DNA from: Chalara sp. BL73
Lineage: Eukaryota; Ascomycota; Leotiomycetes; Helotiales
Assembly (NCBI GenBank): GCA_918026815.1
Contig: CAKJVC010000010.1
Coordinates: forward strand, 870,501-934,500
DNA length: 64,000 nt
Direction: 5' to 3'
Part shown: positions 47,714 through 60,500 of the stretch, piece after piece
Position numbering within the stretch: position 1 is the first letter of the stretch
Layout: the number at the start of each line of letters is the position of its first letter
The notes under the pieces: model-generated
Told to the model about the DNA's origin: nothing
The model's input: only the letters and a program-made list of their open reading frames with translations
Database searches by the model: none
Position numbers and translations under genes: made by a program

Positions 47714-48533
47714 TCAGGCTGCCCATCCACCATCAATACTTTGTACAGTTCCCGTCATATAGGAACTGCCATCACAAAGCAGAAAACAAACGAGTTCTGC
47801 AACTTCCGAAGCCTTTCCTTCTCTTCCCATCGGAACCATGGCTAACAACTTGTTCTCGTTGTTAGATCCTTTGGCCTTCGCCACCATAGGCGTATCTATC
47901 GGTCCTCTATAGTTATATGCTCAGCGACTTTCCTCTCTGGTGGGAAGAAAGCATAACTTACGGCGCGATGGCATTCACCCTAATGGCCCTCGCCGCACAC
48001 TCGACCGCCGCGGCTCTCGTGAGCCCAATGACAGCGTGCTTGCTGGCGATATATGCACCGTTCTTCGCAATCCCTTTGATTCCCGCTATGCTTGACGCAT
48101 TTACTATACTTCCACCCTTCCCCGCTTTCGTCATCTCCTTGATTTCTGCCCTCATACAGTTCAGGACCCCATTCATGTTCACGCCTAGGATGAAATCCCA
48201 CTCCGCGTCGTCGATATCCTCGACATTCGCGATTCCGATCTGCTTTCCGATCACGCCGGCCAAATTCACCGCGCCGTCCAGTTTCCCATATCGGGAGACT
48301 GTGGATGCGATCCAGGATTCCACTGCTGCGCGGTCTCGTACGTTCAAGACTGTTCCGCTAGCTTTGCCGCCGGCAGATTCGATTTCTTGTACAGCGGAGG
48401 TAAGAGCGCTTTGTTGTATGTCGGCAATGGCCACTGTCGCACCCCGCGAAGCCAGCATTTTGGATGTCTCCAACCCAATCCCAGAAGCCCCGCCTGTCAA
48501 GGCAATTACTTTGCCTTCAAACAAGGTTGACAT
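47714..48533 (-). CDS. Short-chain dehydrogenase/reductase (classical SDR)
   Basis: Two exons, 47962..48533 and 47714..47906 (55-nt intron), give 254 residues, a standard length for classical SDRs. The nucleotide-binding motif is TGGASGIG (residues 13-20), with Asp in IADIQQ suggesting NAD(H) preference. The NNAG-like motif is NLAG, the catalytic Ser is in IVNASSIAG (Ser148), and YxxxK is YIASK (Tyr161, Lys165). The C-terminal exon reads [11 protein letters not shown], then [20 protein letters not shown] and [15 protein letters not shown], the usual SDR tail. The enzyme oxidises or reduces an alcohol/ketone pair; the substrate cannot be read. It is in tandem with the MFS pump and near an AKR, consistent with a small catabolic or biosynthetic group. 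Confidence 0.95.
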
Positions 48534-49695
48534 GATTCAAATGAGTTTCGCGCCCACCCTTGAAGAGACACACTTTGGACGATAATTTTCCAGGCGCTGG
48601 TTTGGTGAGATGGACAATATCTCTTGTCTTGTTTACTTTCTTCGTAGCTAACACACATGACCTCGGATATTCCGGTTAGCTGACCATGACCGCATTCTAC
48701 CCTCTGCACAGTTCGTAAACTTCCCCATCTTTGAAGTGGAGTGCATATTTGTGGCGTACCAAAACCTTACCCGTACATATGAAACCGTCGCCCATGGGGA
48801 CAAGGGTTCCCCGGATCTCGTTATCCCTTTCCCCACAACGGGAGCCCGGCTATGATTTTCCATCCAGACACCCGATAACTATATTGTGTTGACGACAAGC
48901 AAAAGTACTAACTAAATGGAGAACCCCCCCTATGGTTTTTTATAAAAAAAGAAAATAAAAGAAGATAGAATCCTTCAAAACGTGACTCAATACAGCTTTG
49001 AATCTCCATAGTTGAATCGTGTGATTGTAATAGTGATTCAAGAACTTTCGCTGACCCCTAAAATAAGCATGACTCTTACCTATGCCTCCGGTGAAAGTAC
49101 TAGACCATCGCCGATGAACGTATGAACGACGTTCTACGAATACCCAGCTTTGCCTTCAGTGTGACAACCCTGGAGAAGAGGCTAGGGATTTGTAGATCTC
49201 AAGCCGAAGCCCCTTTGCTACATGATTGTAAATGAAAATTATCTGCTCTTTTTTAAACACTTTCAAGCCCAACATGACGAATCTGCCATGCTCACAGAAT
49301 TTTAGCCTAACCCGTCCTTGTGAAGTGCTAATATACGCATTTCAAGAAGACTTTGAATCAAATGGCGGCGATCGTGAAATAGACACGAACAAGACCTCTT
49401 AAAAGAACGAGGCAGTCAATACAGTGGTACAAGCTAGATCCCCGAATAAAGAGCATAAAATCATAAGCATGCTACTTGACTTCTTTTTTGTCATGTTGTA
49501 ACGGCATGTTATTGTTCAAACTATTATGTAGGGATCTGGACTGAAATTTTTTCATCACATTCAAGAACTGTCAGGATAATTAAGACACAATATCATTTTG
49601 CAGCGTATAATAGCTTGCCCAGAAGTCGTGGGGCAACCATTATGCACAAATCTTCAGCAACTTCCTGCATTATAACCATTGATATCAATCATCAG
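48534..49695. other. Intergenic stretch, no gene recognised
   Basis: About 1.16 kb upstream of the SDR start and downstream of the unknown gene at 49696. It contains a C7 run followed by T/A-rich homopolymers (48925-48960). No open frame of note and no RNA gene seen. Confidence 0.5.
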
Positions 49696-51575
49696 TCACA
49701 GTCTAGCCTTCAATACTGCGATGATCTCCTCCTGAACCTCAACCATCGTTGCATCAGCCTCATATACTCCAACTAGCTCCTCTAGGAATGCCTCCTCTCT
49801 CTTCAAGCGAAGTGCAACGGCCGAATTCTTGGGCTTAAACACACCTGGATCTAGATGTCTGCCGATGCGCTCAGCAATAATATGTTGACGCTTCTCATGA
49901 ACCTCAAATTGCTTGACTGTGCCGGCCTCCTCTGCCTCCTTAACCTTCTGGGGCTCCAAAACATGCTCTGTGATTTTTTCATAAAAGGCAATTGGTTTGC
50001 GACGCTCAAGCTCTGTGTTGTTCGAGGAATCGGTGGCAATCAAAATTATTTCAGCCTTTTCAACAGATGAAGTATAGTCGACGCCCTCCTCAGCTGGACT
50101 AAACTTTTGGACTTGACCATCACCAGCCTCAACCTTGATAGGATAAGTGTTACGTCCTTCAACCTCAACATTTGGAATTTCATGAATGATGGTAATAGAA
50201 GTGTCATTACCTTCGAGCTGAAAAATTTCTGGAGCATCCGAGGCAACGATGATAGGAGAATCCTCAATGATAGCTGTGACCTCTCGTGTTGGAGTCTTTG
50301 CGCGTGGGCGACCATACTTATTAGCCATGCCTGCGGCAGTTGCTACTGACCAACCACTGGCGAGCAAATTGGCGAAGTGCTCTGTAGAGGCTGCCATATC
50401 TTCGACCGGGAATCTGCTTAGAGCGCCAATGGGTTGGGTGGTAGCCGGAATAATGGTTGTGGAAGGATTCTCCGTGCCTGTAGGCGCAGAAGAGGTATAT
50501 TTTGGAGTAGTGGTAGTTGAGGCGGTAGTGATTGCTGCGACGTCCTTAAAGATCGGCTTCGCTGGCGTGAGTTCTGGGATGGTGATAGCTTGGTGGCCGC
50601 CAACCTCCGAGCCTCTGGAGAGGTCGGGGGTAATAAATTCAAGCATCTTAGCAGCGGGGGCAATGTTAGTCTCATTGTCTTCCTCAATGACAGAGTTCGC
50701 GGGCTTGGTAGGGGTAAGCTCTGGGCTGGTCGCAGCCGGTGATGCAGCTTCAGGCGTAGTCGGGTCTGGGCTGCTGATAACGAATGAGTCCTTGGTTGTG
50801 ACGGAAGAGACGGTGATCTGATCACTCTCTTTGGCAAACAGATCATCCGTATTAGCAACAGTGGTTGCAAAGCCATTGTCGAGCTCAGCAGCAACCTTCG
50901 GGACTCTAGCAGCAATTGTAGGCTTCGCCAAATTGACTGCAACGTGCATGTGCGGATTCTTAGCAAGGGTGTCGTTGTCCGTGGTAACGATCTCAGCGCC
51001 AGGAGTATAACGATTTTGCTGGGTTTGGGCAAAGGAGGGATGGGCCTCCTGCTCATAGTATGGTTGACTCATTTCTGGATACTCGAATCGATCTTCGGCA
51101 GACGTAGAGTATCGGTAGACGTCTGCAAGTTGGACTTTCTCGAGCCAGCCAATGGGCTCAAGCTGCTGAACTGCAAAAAGATCAGCTGGAGCCAGGAATG
51201 CAAAGAATTACAGAAAGGGAGTCTTAGGGAGGTATTTGTCTATGACGATGAGGCATGAAGCATACGGTGGCCTGGAAATATTCGGCACAGCCTGAGCGGC
51301 GAAGAGAGGGCAGTTTGGCGTGTATTGCAGTGAAGATCCAAATAGAACGGTGATGATGAATGAAGATGTAGAAATTTGATGACGAAGGAGAGTGAAGATG
51401 GGCTGTCGTCCCAGAGCTGGACTGTCGATACGTGGGCCCACTGACTCTGGATCAGGTAGGGACGATGAGGAAGCAAGAAAAGAAAGAACGTACGCTTAAC
51501 CTCTGGGTTCAATTCCTTGGCACCCTCGACAGGAGGTAGACGAATGGCAATGATAGGTTTCATTTCAACCTGCAT
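49696..51575 (-). CDS. Hypothetical protein, mostly disordered, unrecognised
   Basis: Two exons, 51494..51575 and 49696..51170, give 518 residues. Start ATG 51575 reads MQVEMKPIIAIRLPPVEGAK; the splice yields NPEVKLQQLEPIGWLEKVQL. The intron is 323 nt, long for this window, with a GTACGT donor and a TTTTTGCAG acceptor, so an extra exon could be hidden there. Residues 65-330 are Thr/Pro/Ala/Ser-rich with recurrent ELTPxKP motifs (PELTPTKPAN, PELTPAKPIF). A short ordered-looking segment (ASGWSVATAAGMANKYGRPR) and a charged helical C-terminus (KREEAFLEELVGVYEADATMVEVQEEI) follow. No signal peptide or membrane span is seen. I do not recognise the family and assign no function. Confidence 0.6.
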
Positions 51576-54500
51576 CTTGAAGACTGTATAACAGGGAGAG
51601 ATTATAGTAGTGGCAACGTATGCGTACAAAAAAAGAGAAGAAAGAGGCGATATAATGGACAACAGTTGGCGGAAATACAAGGTAGAGAAGATGGTTGATT
51701 GTGGTTGTGGCTGACAGGATGTCCGCGAAGATATTGGAAGAGTTGTTGTTTGATGAAAAATAGAAGAGGGAGAGAGGAGAGAGGGGCTGTGAATATATAC
51801 TCTGGTGAGAAAAGGCAGGCTCGCTTAGGATGTGTCGTTGTCGATAAATATTGAGGCTATTCGGACAAGATTCTCACCTTTGAAGGTGAGAAGTTATGCG
51901 TCACCAACATTTGTCTCACGCCAGGTTAGACCTAAAAATGCGATGGCCCAAACACTTACCAGGTGTAATTTGGCCTTAAAATATGATTTTAGAGATCTAA
52001 GTTTGGACTGTCATGGATGGCGATGCCATACCGTGGTGTGATGGCCAATCCCGGCGTCATTCCCACCTTCCATAATTCGTGCCTATTTCCTCACCGTAAG
52101 AGAAAAAACCTTGACTGATTTATCAAATGCTATAATATGCGGGATGGTTCTGTAAAGTTGTCTTCAACTCCTCCATCTCCAACTTACGATGAGAGTCGGA
52201 GGAGCAGAAAGTCGTCGGTATTAAAATCCTGTTAACCCACCCAAATCTGACATCCTCCCTTTCCAACACACCACCAAACTTCCACCCACTCCACTTAGAA
52301 TATCGTATTCCTGTTTTCTTTCTCTACCATAATGAGGTCCTTTGGTCTAATGCTCCGCATCTCCTTCTCCTATACTGCCTACCAAATGTAGCGAAACTAG
52401 GCGGTGAACAACCGGCACAATTCCTCGCTCTAAGCCCAAAATCGGGAGGTGAACTGTTGGAGGGGCAATCATGTGATATAGAGGGGTCAAAGCATTGTGT
52501 ACTGGGGACGAAGTCTTTTAAGTGGAGCATTAGACAAAGAGGATAGCTGGAGGCTCTGCATGTTTGATTGGGAGCTTTTATATAAAATCATGACAAGTAG
52601 TGCATACGCAAAAGCAACATATCTGGTGTATAACCCTGCTACCGAGATAGCAGAAGTAATGATACAAGGTGTACTGACCACTGTTAAACTGTACATTGGA
52701 AGGCTTTGAGCGCGGAAGAAAAGCCATGACGATGAAGAATCCCATGTCTTTGGAATTTTCAGGCTCCGCTCGAGAAAATGCCCCAAGTTTTTACCCTCCT
52801 GAAAACAGGTGTACAAATCCAACTTCCTAGGAGATAATCTCTACAGGTGAGTGAAGTCATACTGCCACACCGCGGTTCATGTCCTGTCTGTAACACGAAA
52901 AGCACTCATATTATAGACCGTGTTGCTCAAAACGTGAGAAGAATTTGAATAGATCTAAAGATTGCAAGCAACCTTAATATTCCCTAGCTCAGTGGTGCTG
53001 AAGCAGAATGGCCGACCCTGCATCCGTACGGAAAGCCGCAGTTCGAGTATAGAAGCCTTTTATTTTGTTTCGGCAGGAAAGTTTCTATACAAAAACATCT
53101 AACTTGTTTAACAAGAACCCTTGCTTCTTGCCACAGCATTCAGTACTGGAGGCTCGTCTTTAATTGCCATCGCCATGAACTCCAACGCATAACTCACGGC
53201 GCACGTGATACATATCCCCAATCCCGCGCTCGGTAGTATCCGAATTTAGGCACATCAACATCTGAAGTCTATTCTCCATCGTCCGAATCACCAAACCCCA
53301 ACCCACACTACGGATCCCCACCTGATCACGAGTCGTCCCTCATTTACCCTGGTCCTCCATACAAGAGATGCCCTGAAACGAAAAGGCCAGAAATGGCAAG
53401 ACGACGTGCATGTTGCGGCTCCAACCACGCGGCAGTCGAGTACCGACATCCATCCTTGAGGGCTGGGGATCTTGGATGTGGGGTAGAGCTGGGGAGAGGA
53501 GACAGGGACGGATGTGGATAGACGACGTGCAGATTGTGGGGTTGTTCGTCTTGTCTCAGGCACACGTTGGTCGTAAAGTGAAAGGAGTGGTGTCAGCTGG
53601 TGTAGAGAAAAGACCTGACAAGAGCATATGGAAAGATGCATCCAGGTCAGCATGAGGAAGAGAGTTAGGCGATGATGTCGTTAGAGACGCTGCGCTCAGT
53701 AAAGTACCTCCGTACCTGAGGGCCTCTTATGCTCCATAGACCCATAAAATGATGTCTCGTGAACTACACAGACATCTTCCAAAATGCCATCAGATCCTTG
53801 ACTTACCCCTGGAAGTGCCAGGTGATACTGTGCAAGTATATGCACCCCATTGTGTATCTGTTCGCTACCAAAAGATCTTCCCTGCTACTGGTGTGGACCC
53901 TCGCTCGTCTACAATCTATTTCTGCATGAAGATCGTTTGAATTATGTTGACTTTAAAGCATGCGCGTCACTATCTGTAATTCTGCTTGGTTAATCTACGA
54001 AAGGGGAAAGACAGGGAAAGCATCGGCAAGCGCGGGGACAAGCAAAGTAACGGGGAATAAATATATGGAGCGCAGGACACACTACATCACGCATGACATG
54101 TGCAGACGGAAATTCTCAGAGGCGCAGATATCAAGAAGCATGTTCCATGAGCAGTTCTTCTACATTTGTTTGGTGGAATGAGAGACGATGTGGAGGGCGA
54201 CTCCTGTCTTGATTCCGGCATGGAGAATGCAGATACATGACTTCAAGGATTCCCCACGCATTACACCGCAGCAGACAGATCTACGTGATAAGCTTTGTGG
54301 AGAGGTCGAAGAAGTTGGAGAATGCAGAGATCAGTTGTGGCTTTGTGCTGAGATACTTATCTCAGGTGTTTTCAAAAGTTGATAAATCACGTTACAATGT
54401 ACAGGCCACTATACAAGAATCTGCGCTTACAAGTTATAGTCTTCATATGCGTTTCATTGCCTCAGCTACAATGCTAACTAATTGTACAAAGTTTGGGGAA

Positions 54501-55267
54501 GTTATCATCAGATATCATGTGTTCCGCCACCCGTGCAATGCTAAATCAAAGGTCTTTTTTTAGCTAGATGGTACATCAAAATAAAACATATCAATGGTGA
54601 TCTGAGACTATCAAAGCCTCAGTCACTATCCCAAATAATACTGGCGTGTAAACCCATATAACTATACGCCACCGGTGATATTGACCACGTGACCCATCCT
54701 TTCGATCACCGGTTTTAATAGATGGAACCCCACGAGGACAAAGCAGAGATATTGCACCAAGATACTCATGCCGTCATCAGAATTCGATAGTGCGCATAAT
54801 CAATATCAAATAATTTTCCGTGCGGCGCCTTGATGATTGGCGGAGACAACCCCTCCTACGGCGGTCCGATTTCCCGACCACCACTCTGCATCTCCTACTC
54901 GACACATGAGAGCGAAGGACAATCTCGTGTATCTATATTGGTGGTACTGTACACATGGTGGCGGACACTTCCGAACGAGGGATTTTCCAGTACCGCGGAT
55001 CCGAGTATCATCAAAAGTCGGGCCTTTTGTATAGTGGTGGGCACGTGCAAACTTGAGAAGTGGTGTTGAGCGTTCACATGGCTGAGAAGGCAACATCCTG
55101 CGTAATTCATCTCATTTGGATTTGAGAGTCATGGATTATGTCGTCGACGGGGTAAATGTCCGTCGATACATTATAGGTCGGCGTTGATTTGATTCCGTTC
55201 TCTTTCGCCATCAGTGGAATTTTGGTACTTAAAACCATAGGATTGATTCCTGTCAACGTATGTGGCA
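51576..55267. other. Large intergenic stretch, no gene recognised
   Basis: About 3.7 kb. The first part upstream of 51575 is probably leader and promoter of the unknown gene, with purine-rich minus-strand repeats near 51760-51790. Frames at 53288-53655 overlap on three frames of both strands, which argues against coding. A tRNA-like A box at 52986 was checked and rejected. No transposon ends seen. Confidence 0.5.
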
Positions 55268-57523
55268 TCATCCCATGACGTCTAGTCCTTTTAGACTAGG
55301 GCTTTTCCTCGCGTGTTGCACTGGCGTTGACCAACCTCCAAGAAATGATCGCCTGCGCATCTCAGCTTCTCGTATAATCTCGGCAGATAACAAGAGGGAC
55401 GGCGCAAGGTGTGCATAGCGTTCGATTTCAACAACGACATTATTGATTATTTGATCAATGGTATCATTGTGTGGTACCAGAGTGCTGATGATCGCGGATA
55501 GCGATGGTGACATTGACGCTCCCATTAGAAGGAGTGTCTGTGAAACGATACTTAGAGCTCCCTGCCAGAGATATGGCATATGTCCTGCGTGACTGTTCAT
55601 GCGCGTTAGCTTTGAATATAAAGTTATATTATGTGACAAAACATACTGTGCCGTAATATGCTCTAATTGTCGGATGGAAGCCTCGAGACACTTCCTGCAG
55701 TTCTCTCGAACCGAAGGATCCATGGCTGCATGTTCGTTGTCTAAAACAGCTAAGATATACGGTCTGAAAATTATTGTGCGGCAAGCGAAATATCGTAGTC
55801 GCAGAACAGTCTGAACCGGGTCGCCTGGAGTTCGATTGAATGGGAACTGAAGAGGTTGAGGAAGGCTCTCGTACCACTGTGATAGCTGAAAGTCCAGCTC
55901 CGCAACCACAGGTTCAAGCGAGGAAGTCGATGCCATAGAATCTTTTGAGTAAATCAACTGTGAAACACGATTCAATAAGCGGCGGAGCGCAATCTCGGCA
56001 AGGAAGTACCAAAGCTCATCGCGTCCAACAGATTCTTCGCCCTCATCCTCGAAGCCACCTGGTAATCCAACCGATTCCTCAAACTGCACAATGCCTGAAT
56101 GCGGTAGGTCGAGTTCAGCCAGGAGATCACTCTCAAACAATAATGAGTTCCAGTACACCCTCTCGCTCAATTCCCTTTGTGCTGGTGGAACTCTGCCTGG
56201 AGCACTTAATAAGAGCTGCAGTTTGGTGCTGGTGCTGCTCAACAAAGTCCAAGCCTCCAAAGGGCGTACTAGGTAGAACAAATAAGCGGAAGCTAGTACA
56301 GTGCATTGAGCTGAAAGGACCGAATTTCTTGTCATCAAGCCAGGTAGAAGTGCCCATGCTGCAGCAAAATAAGGCAGCCCTGGGGGATCCTCATTTGCAG
56401 GAGCTCTTGAAATGCTGCCGCTACAGCTTGCTTGTCCCAGAGCAAGGACAAGAAGAACGATACAACTTTCTGGTCCGTCTCGAAAACCGTTCGACAATGC
56501 CACACGATAATGCGCCTGCCAGTTGAAAGGATTAACACAGGCATACCACACGTTGACTTTGGAGAAGAAAGCCTCGATATAGGCTGATGTATTTGAAAGG
56601 TCCAGACACGGTGTTTTGGAAAGTGTTAAGGGCTCTCGAGCCATTTCCAACTGAAGTAGAATTTGAGGATCATATGGACGCGAAACAAGATCTCGGATCA
56701 GTGGCCATTGTAGGAGATGCAGGGCAGCATTTGTGTGGACCTTTGGCATGGTTGAAATATTTGTGGGTGTCGTCCATGTTCCAAGCCCGGAATTTGGAAG
56801 TATTGAAACCCCGAAATTATTCCCTGTTCCCAGCATCACATCATCATTACTCATTTGTGTTCCACCATTGATAGATGGGGATCCTGCCGACAAAGCAAGG
56901 TTTGAAGTCTGCCCAAGCAGGTTCGACTGCAGCAAGCCCTCTATCCTAGCAAGATGCTCCAAAATGAGCTTGTCTCCAGCATCAAGTTTGATTCCCGGCT
57001 CCCGGTAGATACATTCTGCTCCAAGCTCGCTGCAAAGTTTGCACTTTGGCTTTGTTCCGTCACACCTTGACTTTCGTGAACGACAGATTTCGCACTATGG
57101 GAATGTTTAGCTAATGCTTCAGGGCGAAGGACGAACTTTTCTTACAGCTATTGTTGCCCTTCTTCGCGGATAATCAATCCCAGCATCAGTGCTCCTCCTC
57201 TTGAGAGGATTGGCTGTATCATCAGAGTTCCCATTTGGCCGGGTTTGCAGCCCGTTCGTCAATGATTCTCGGTCGGCGGATGACTGTGAGAGATTCCTTG
57301 CTTTCTGAGCCGAGCCCAGAATGCCCTCACGTGAAAAGTTTGCCATACGTCGAGCTGTAGGTGACTTGAGTGGATTTGGTGAGTGTAAAGTTCCATTCCC
57401 GTTGGTGACTAAGGTTAGATGCGGGGTAGGGACGTCAATAGAAAACTTGTCTCTCGTCATGGAGAACTGTCCACTTCGTCCTGAAGCTGAAGTCGGTGAC
57501 GCCTCTGGAGAAGAGCTGGACAT
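55268..57523 (-). CDS. Zn2Cys6 fungal transcription factor with fungal_trans domain
   Basis: Three exons: 57146..57523, 55647..57094, 55268..55592, giving 716 residues. Intron 1 (51 nt) lies just before the DNA-binding domain. The spliced zinc cluster is complete: C-x2-C-x6-C-x6-C-x2-C-x6-C, Cys127, 130, 137, 144, 147, 154 (CEICRSRKSRCDGTKPKC then KLCSELGAEC), preceded by Arg-rich RRRATIA. Intron 2 (54 nt, GTATGT...GCTAAC...CAG) was chosen although the frame stays open, because splicing yields EHITAHHAGHMPYLWQG, as I recall from such regulators. Residues 230-650 form the helical middle homology region (AYIEAFFSKVNVWYACVNP, RELSERVYWNSLLFESDLL, ACRTIIFRPYI). It should bind CGG-type sites in the nucleus. 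No obvious target cluster adjoins it; targets unknown. Confidence 0.92.
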
Positions 57524-60500
57524 GGCGGTAGCTTGGTAGTGATGTTGGTGATGTAGAGCACCTAGAAATTACCTACGAACAGCACTCAGCCAGCGATGTT
57601 GAGAATTCCGTAGACAGGCATAGATAATTGTATTCTGATCTCATTCAATACGAGTAATAAAAAATGCAAGAGGTTCGCGGAGGAAAGGCGAGGTCATGAT
57701 ATGATAGAGCTTGCGTATCTTTTTTCTATTTTCGACGGGAAACATTAAGTGTACATGCTGACCAGTTGGCGGATCTGATGCAGGGGATGAATGCTTTGCT
57801 TCACTTCGATTGGCATATCAGACGATGTACTGCAAAGGGTGTCATTTTTTTCCCAGGGTCGAACCCCATGTGCCGCTCATGCAGGTTCACTCCATGCTGG
57901 GAGGGGTGGAGAATGTGGGGTCCCCTCGGTAGGTGACGGGCAGACGGAAATCTTCGAGGAGCCTTGAGCTATACTTCGTCATGACATGATACTGACCAAA
58001 AGTCAAAATCCTCGTAACGAGAGAGAGTTCTTAGGGTATAATCGCCGGGCACTGAACATCACTTTACCAGAAACCCTGGGTTCGTTGCATTGCTCAGGGA
58101 GACAACAGCCTCAAGGATCTCAATGTAACTGGAAACGCCTCCAGGCTTGCAGTATATGAAATGGTGGAACTCTCAGATTTGATGAAGGGAAGGAAAGGTA
58201 ATCTCTCACTTGATCCCCTAGTTGGTCCTATCTGAGGTCTTGTAGGTGTGCTCGTATATTTTGGGGTTTATTGTTTGAGCACGGCATGGTTCTTGGTCTT
58301 AATCCTGGTCTTGGTAATCGGGACGGCGATGCTGATGGTGACGAGCTGACTTGTCGACTGTTCGTATATGTTTCCACAGTTGCTTGCGGATGGTTGCCAG
58401 CAAAGTGGATTAAGGAGGAGTGTTTTTAGTGTGGTGAGGTTGGGAGGCTAGACGCGGCTGGCGGGTTGACGTTGAAGCTTAGCTGGAGATGAATGATTCG
58501 TCCAAACTATCCTTGTCTTACGACGTGCATTAGCTGCGCTCTTACATTTTTCCGTTCCGATACTGCGTACCAAGCCAAGTATGCTGTCGCAACTGGTTTT
58601 CTCTGTACCTCCTCTAATGATTCATGAAATACTGGAGAGCAGCAATGCTTTGATCATGCAGCAGCTCGCCAATCTCACCTACCCCTGGGCCCAGGACTGC
58701 CAATCGAGATGCCTTTAGCCTGAACCTCCACTCTCGTCTACCGCTTTGGGACAAGCATTTCATGCCTTCCTGTCATCTCGGCATCCTCTAAAAGAAATAA
58801 CCCCTTCGAAGCCAGAACCATATTGGAGGATCATATCGATTCTTGTATACAGTATCACATACTCACACACGCTCTTTTGGCATTCAGCCTATTTCGCCAC
58901 TGCTCAGATCTTGGCATCACCATTCGCACCAAATAACAATAAACAAAAGTTGAGCAGAACCTATAGCAACTAGTCGAAATTCTTGGCGCTCGAAAGGCCA
59001 GGCTTTTCCAAGTGTCAATCCATTAATAGAACCCATCATCTTCCGAACTGCCTCCCAAAAAGGATATCATGGGATGGAAAATATGTGTCTGGCCAGTTCC
59101 CGAATTTCAGAAATGGATTCTCTCTGAAAGGCGACAACCACCTGTACTCCTTTCTTGTACAGTTTTGGCCCTCTGGAGATACGCGTTGTGTAGGTCAGCA
59201 TAGTTGAGTGAGTCCCCAACAATTGATTATTATTCTGGGCCCGCGGATGCTTATCTCGGGAAGTTCGACCTGACCTGGCAGTCCGATAAGTATACACGCT
59301 CTTCTCCCCGGCCTTGAGGCTTGGAAACAACAGTTCCCCACATTCTGACTTCTACCGGTGTCAAAGATAACTTTACCCAACCCTTTGGTCGTCATACTGG
59401 TGTAATGTTATAGGCAACATGCTATGTGAGTGACGAAGCGAATCATCACCCCGGTCAGTTTGAGCGACAGTTGCGAAGTGTTTTTGTCGCTACCAAACTT
59501 TCATACGAGTGGCGCCGGAGGACGCATTGCGAGGCCTTTAATAAGTCCTTTAGTGAACAAACTGCCTTTCTCTGATTTTCTTAACGTATCGTCTGATCAA
59601 GGTGTGGATCTCTATGCTTCGTTCAAGTGTACGAAATTTCTGTACTTCGTGGCCGAAAACAGTGGTTTTGCATGAAGCCTGCTTCATGTGCATTGCAACA
59701 AGACATGTGTTCCAAGAATTTGTCATGGTTTTGCCACCAGTATGAGATGTGGAAGACCCCTTCCCTCATTACTAAGAAAGGTGATGAACAAAGATATCTT
59801 TTGAGGAATAAACATACAACCTCTATCTGTAAGGTACATTGTGCGGCATCTGCTTTGTTTATGACAATTGGATCCACATGGGGCAAGATTAGGCAGGGAT
59901 CATTGGTTTTGATTGTGACTACGCATATGCAGGCTCACAAAAATCATAAAAGCAAGTGCAGGTAGTAGTAAAGAAGGGCCATGAATAGATGTGTGAAAAG
60001 TTGTTTCATTGATTCTTGATGAGAGACGACTTCTTGTGAAACCTCCCTCTTTCTCATTACATCTCGAAGCCAGAGCGTTTCAAAAGGCTCAGACATTCAA
60101 AGAAAGTCCTTGCCCAAAAAGGCTAGCGGGGAAACAAAGAAAGAAAAGAAGGCGAGGTCAGTACGAGAAAGGGAGGATGAGGTAAGCAAGACATAGTGAG
60201 AGATGCAAGAGAAGCAAAAGTGAAAAGACAACTTGTAGCCGACTAAGTAGAAGCTAGAAAACCAAAGGCAACCGCTACGGGAGAGATCGAACGATCAGAA
60301 TAAGAACGAAGAAACAGGTTCAACAACTTTAGTTCAAAGCGACATCACGATGCACTAGTAGCTCATAGTTCTGGTAAGCAATACCCTCCATCTCTGATAA
60401 AGGTTTGTCAATATCTCATAAACTATAGTTTGGTACGAACTTCGTAATAGATCTGATGTAGAGCTTCCTGCCTTAAATTGAACAAAGAATCTATATCCAA

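Noticed and set aside
50249..51056. Plus- and minus-frame alternatives opposite the unknown gene at 49696
   Set aside because: They overlap the Thr/Pro-rich frame and have no domain; the minus-strand frame joins a spliceable first exon.
52983..53050. tRNA-like A box (TAGCTCAGTGGT) followed 50 bp later by GTTCGAGT
   Set aside because: The D stem and T stem do not pair (T stem would need C61 and complementary bases that are absent). I see no acceptor stem.
53288..53655. 121-codon minus frame and 81-codon plus frame
   Set aside because: Open in three frames across both strands with no motif; more likely composition than coding.
57850..57880. GGTTCGACCC on the minus strand, resembling a tRNA T loop
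   Set aside because: Flanking five bases do not form the T stem, and no A box or anticodon arm lies at the right distance.
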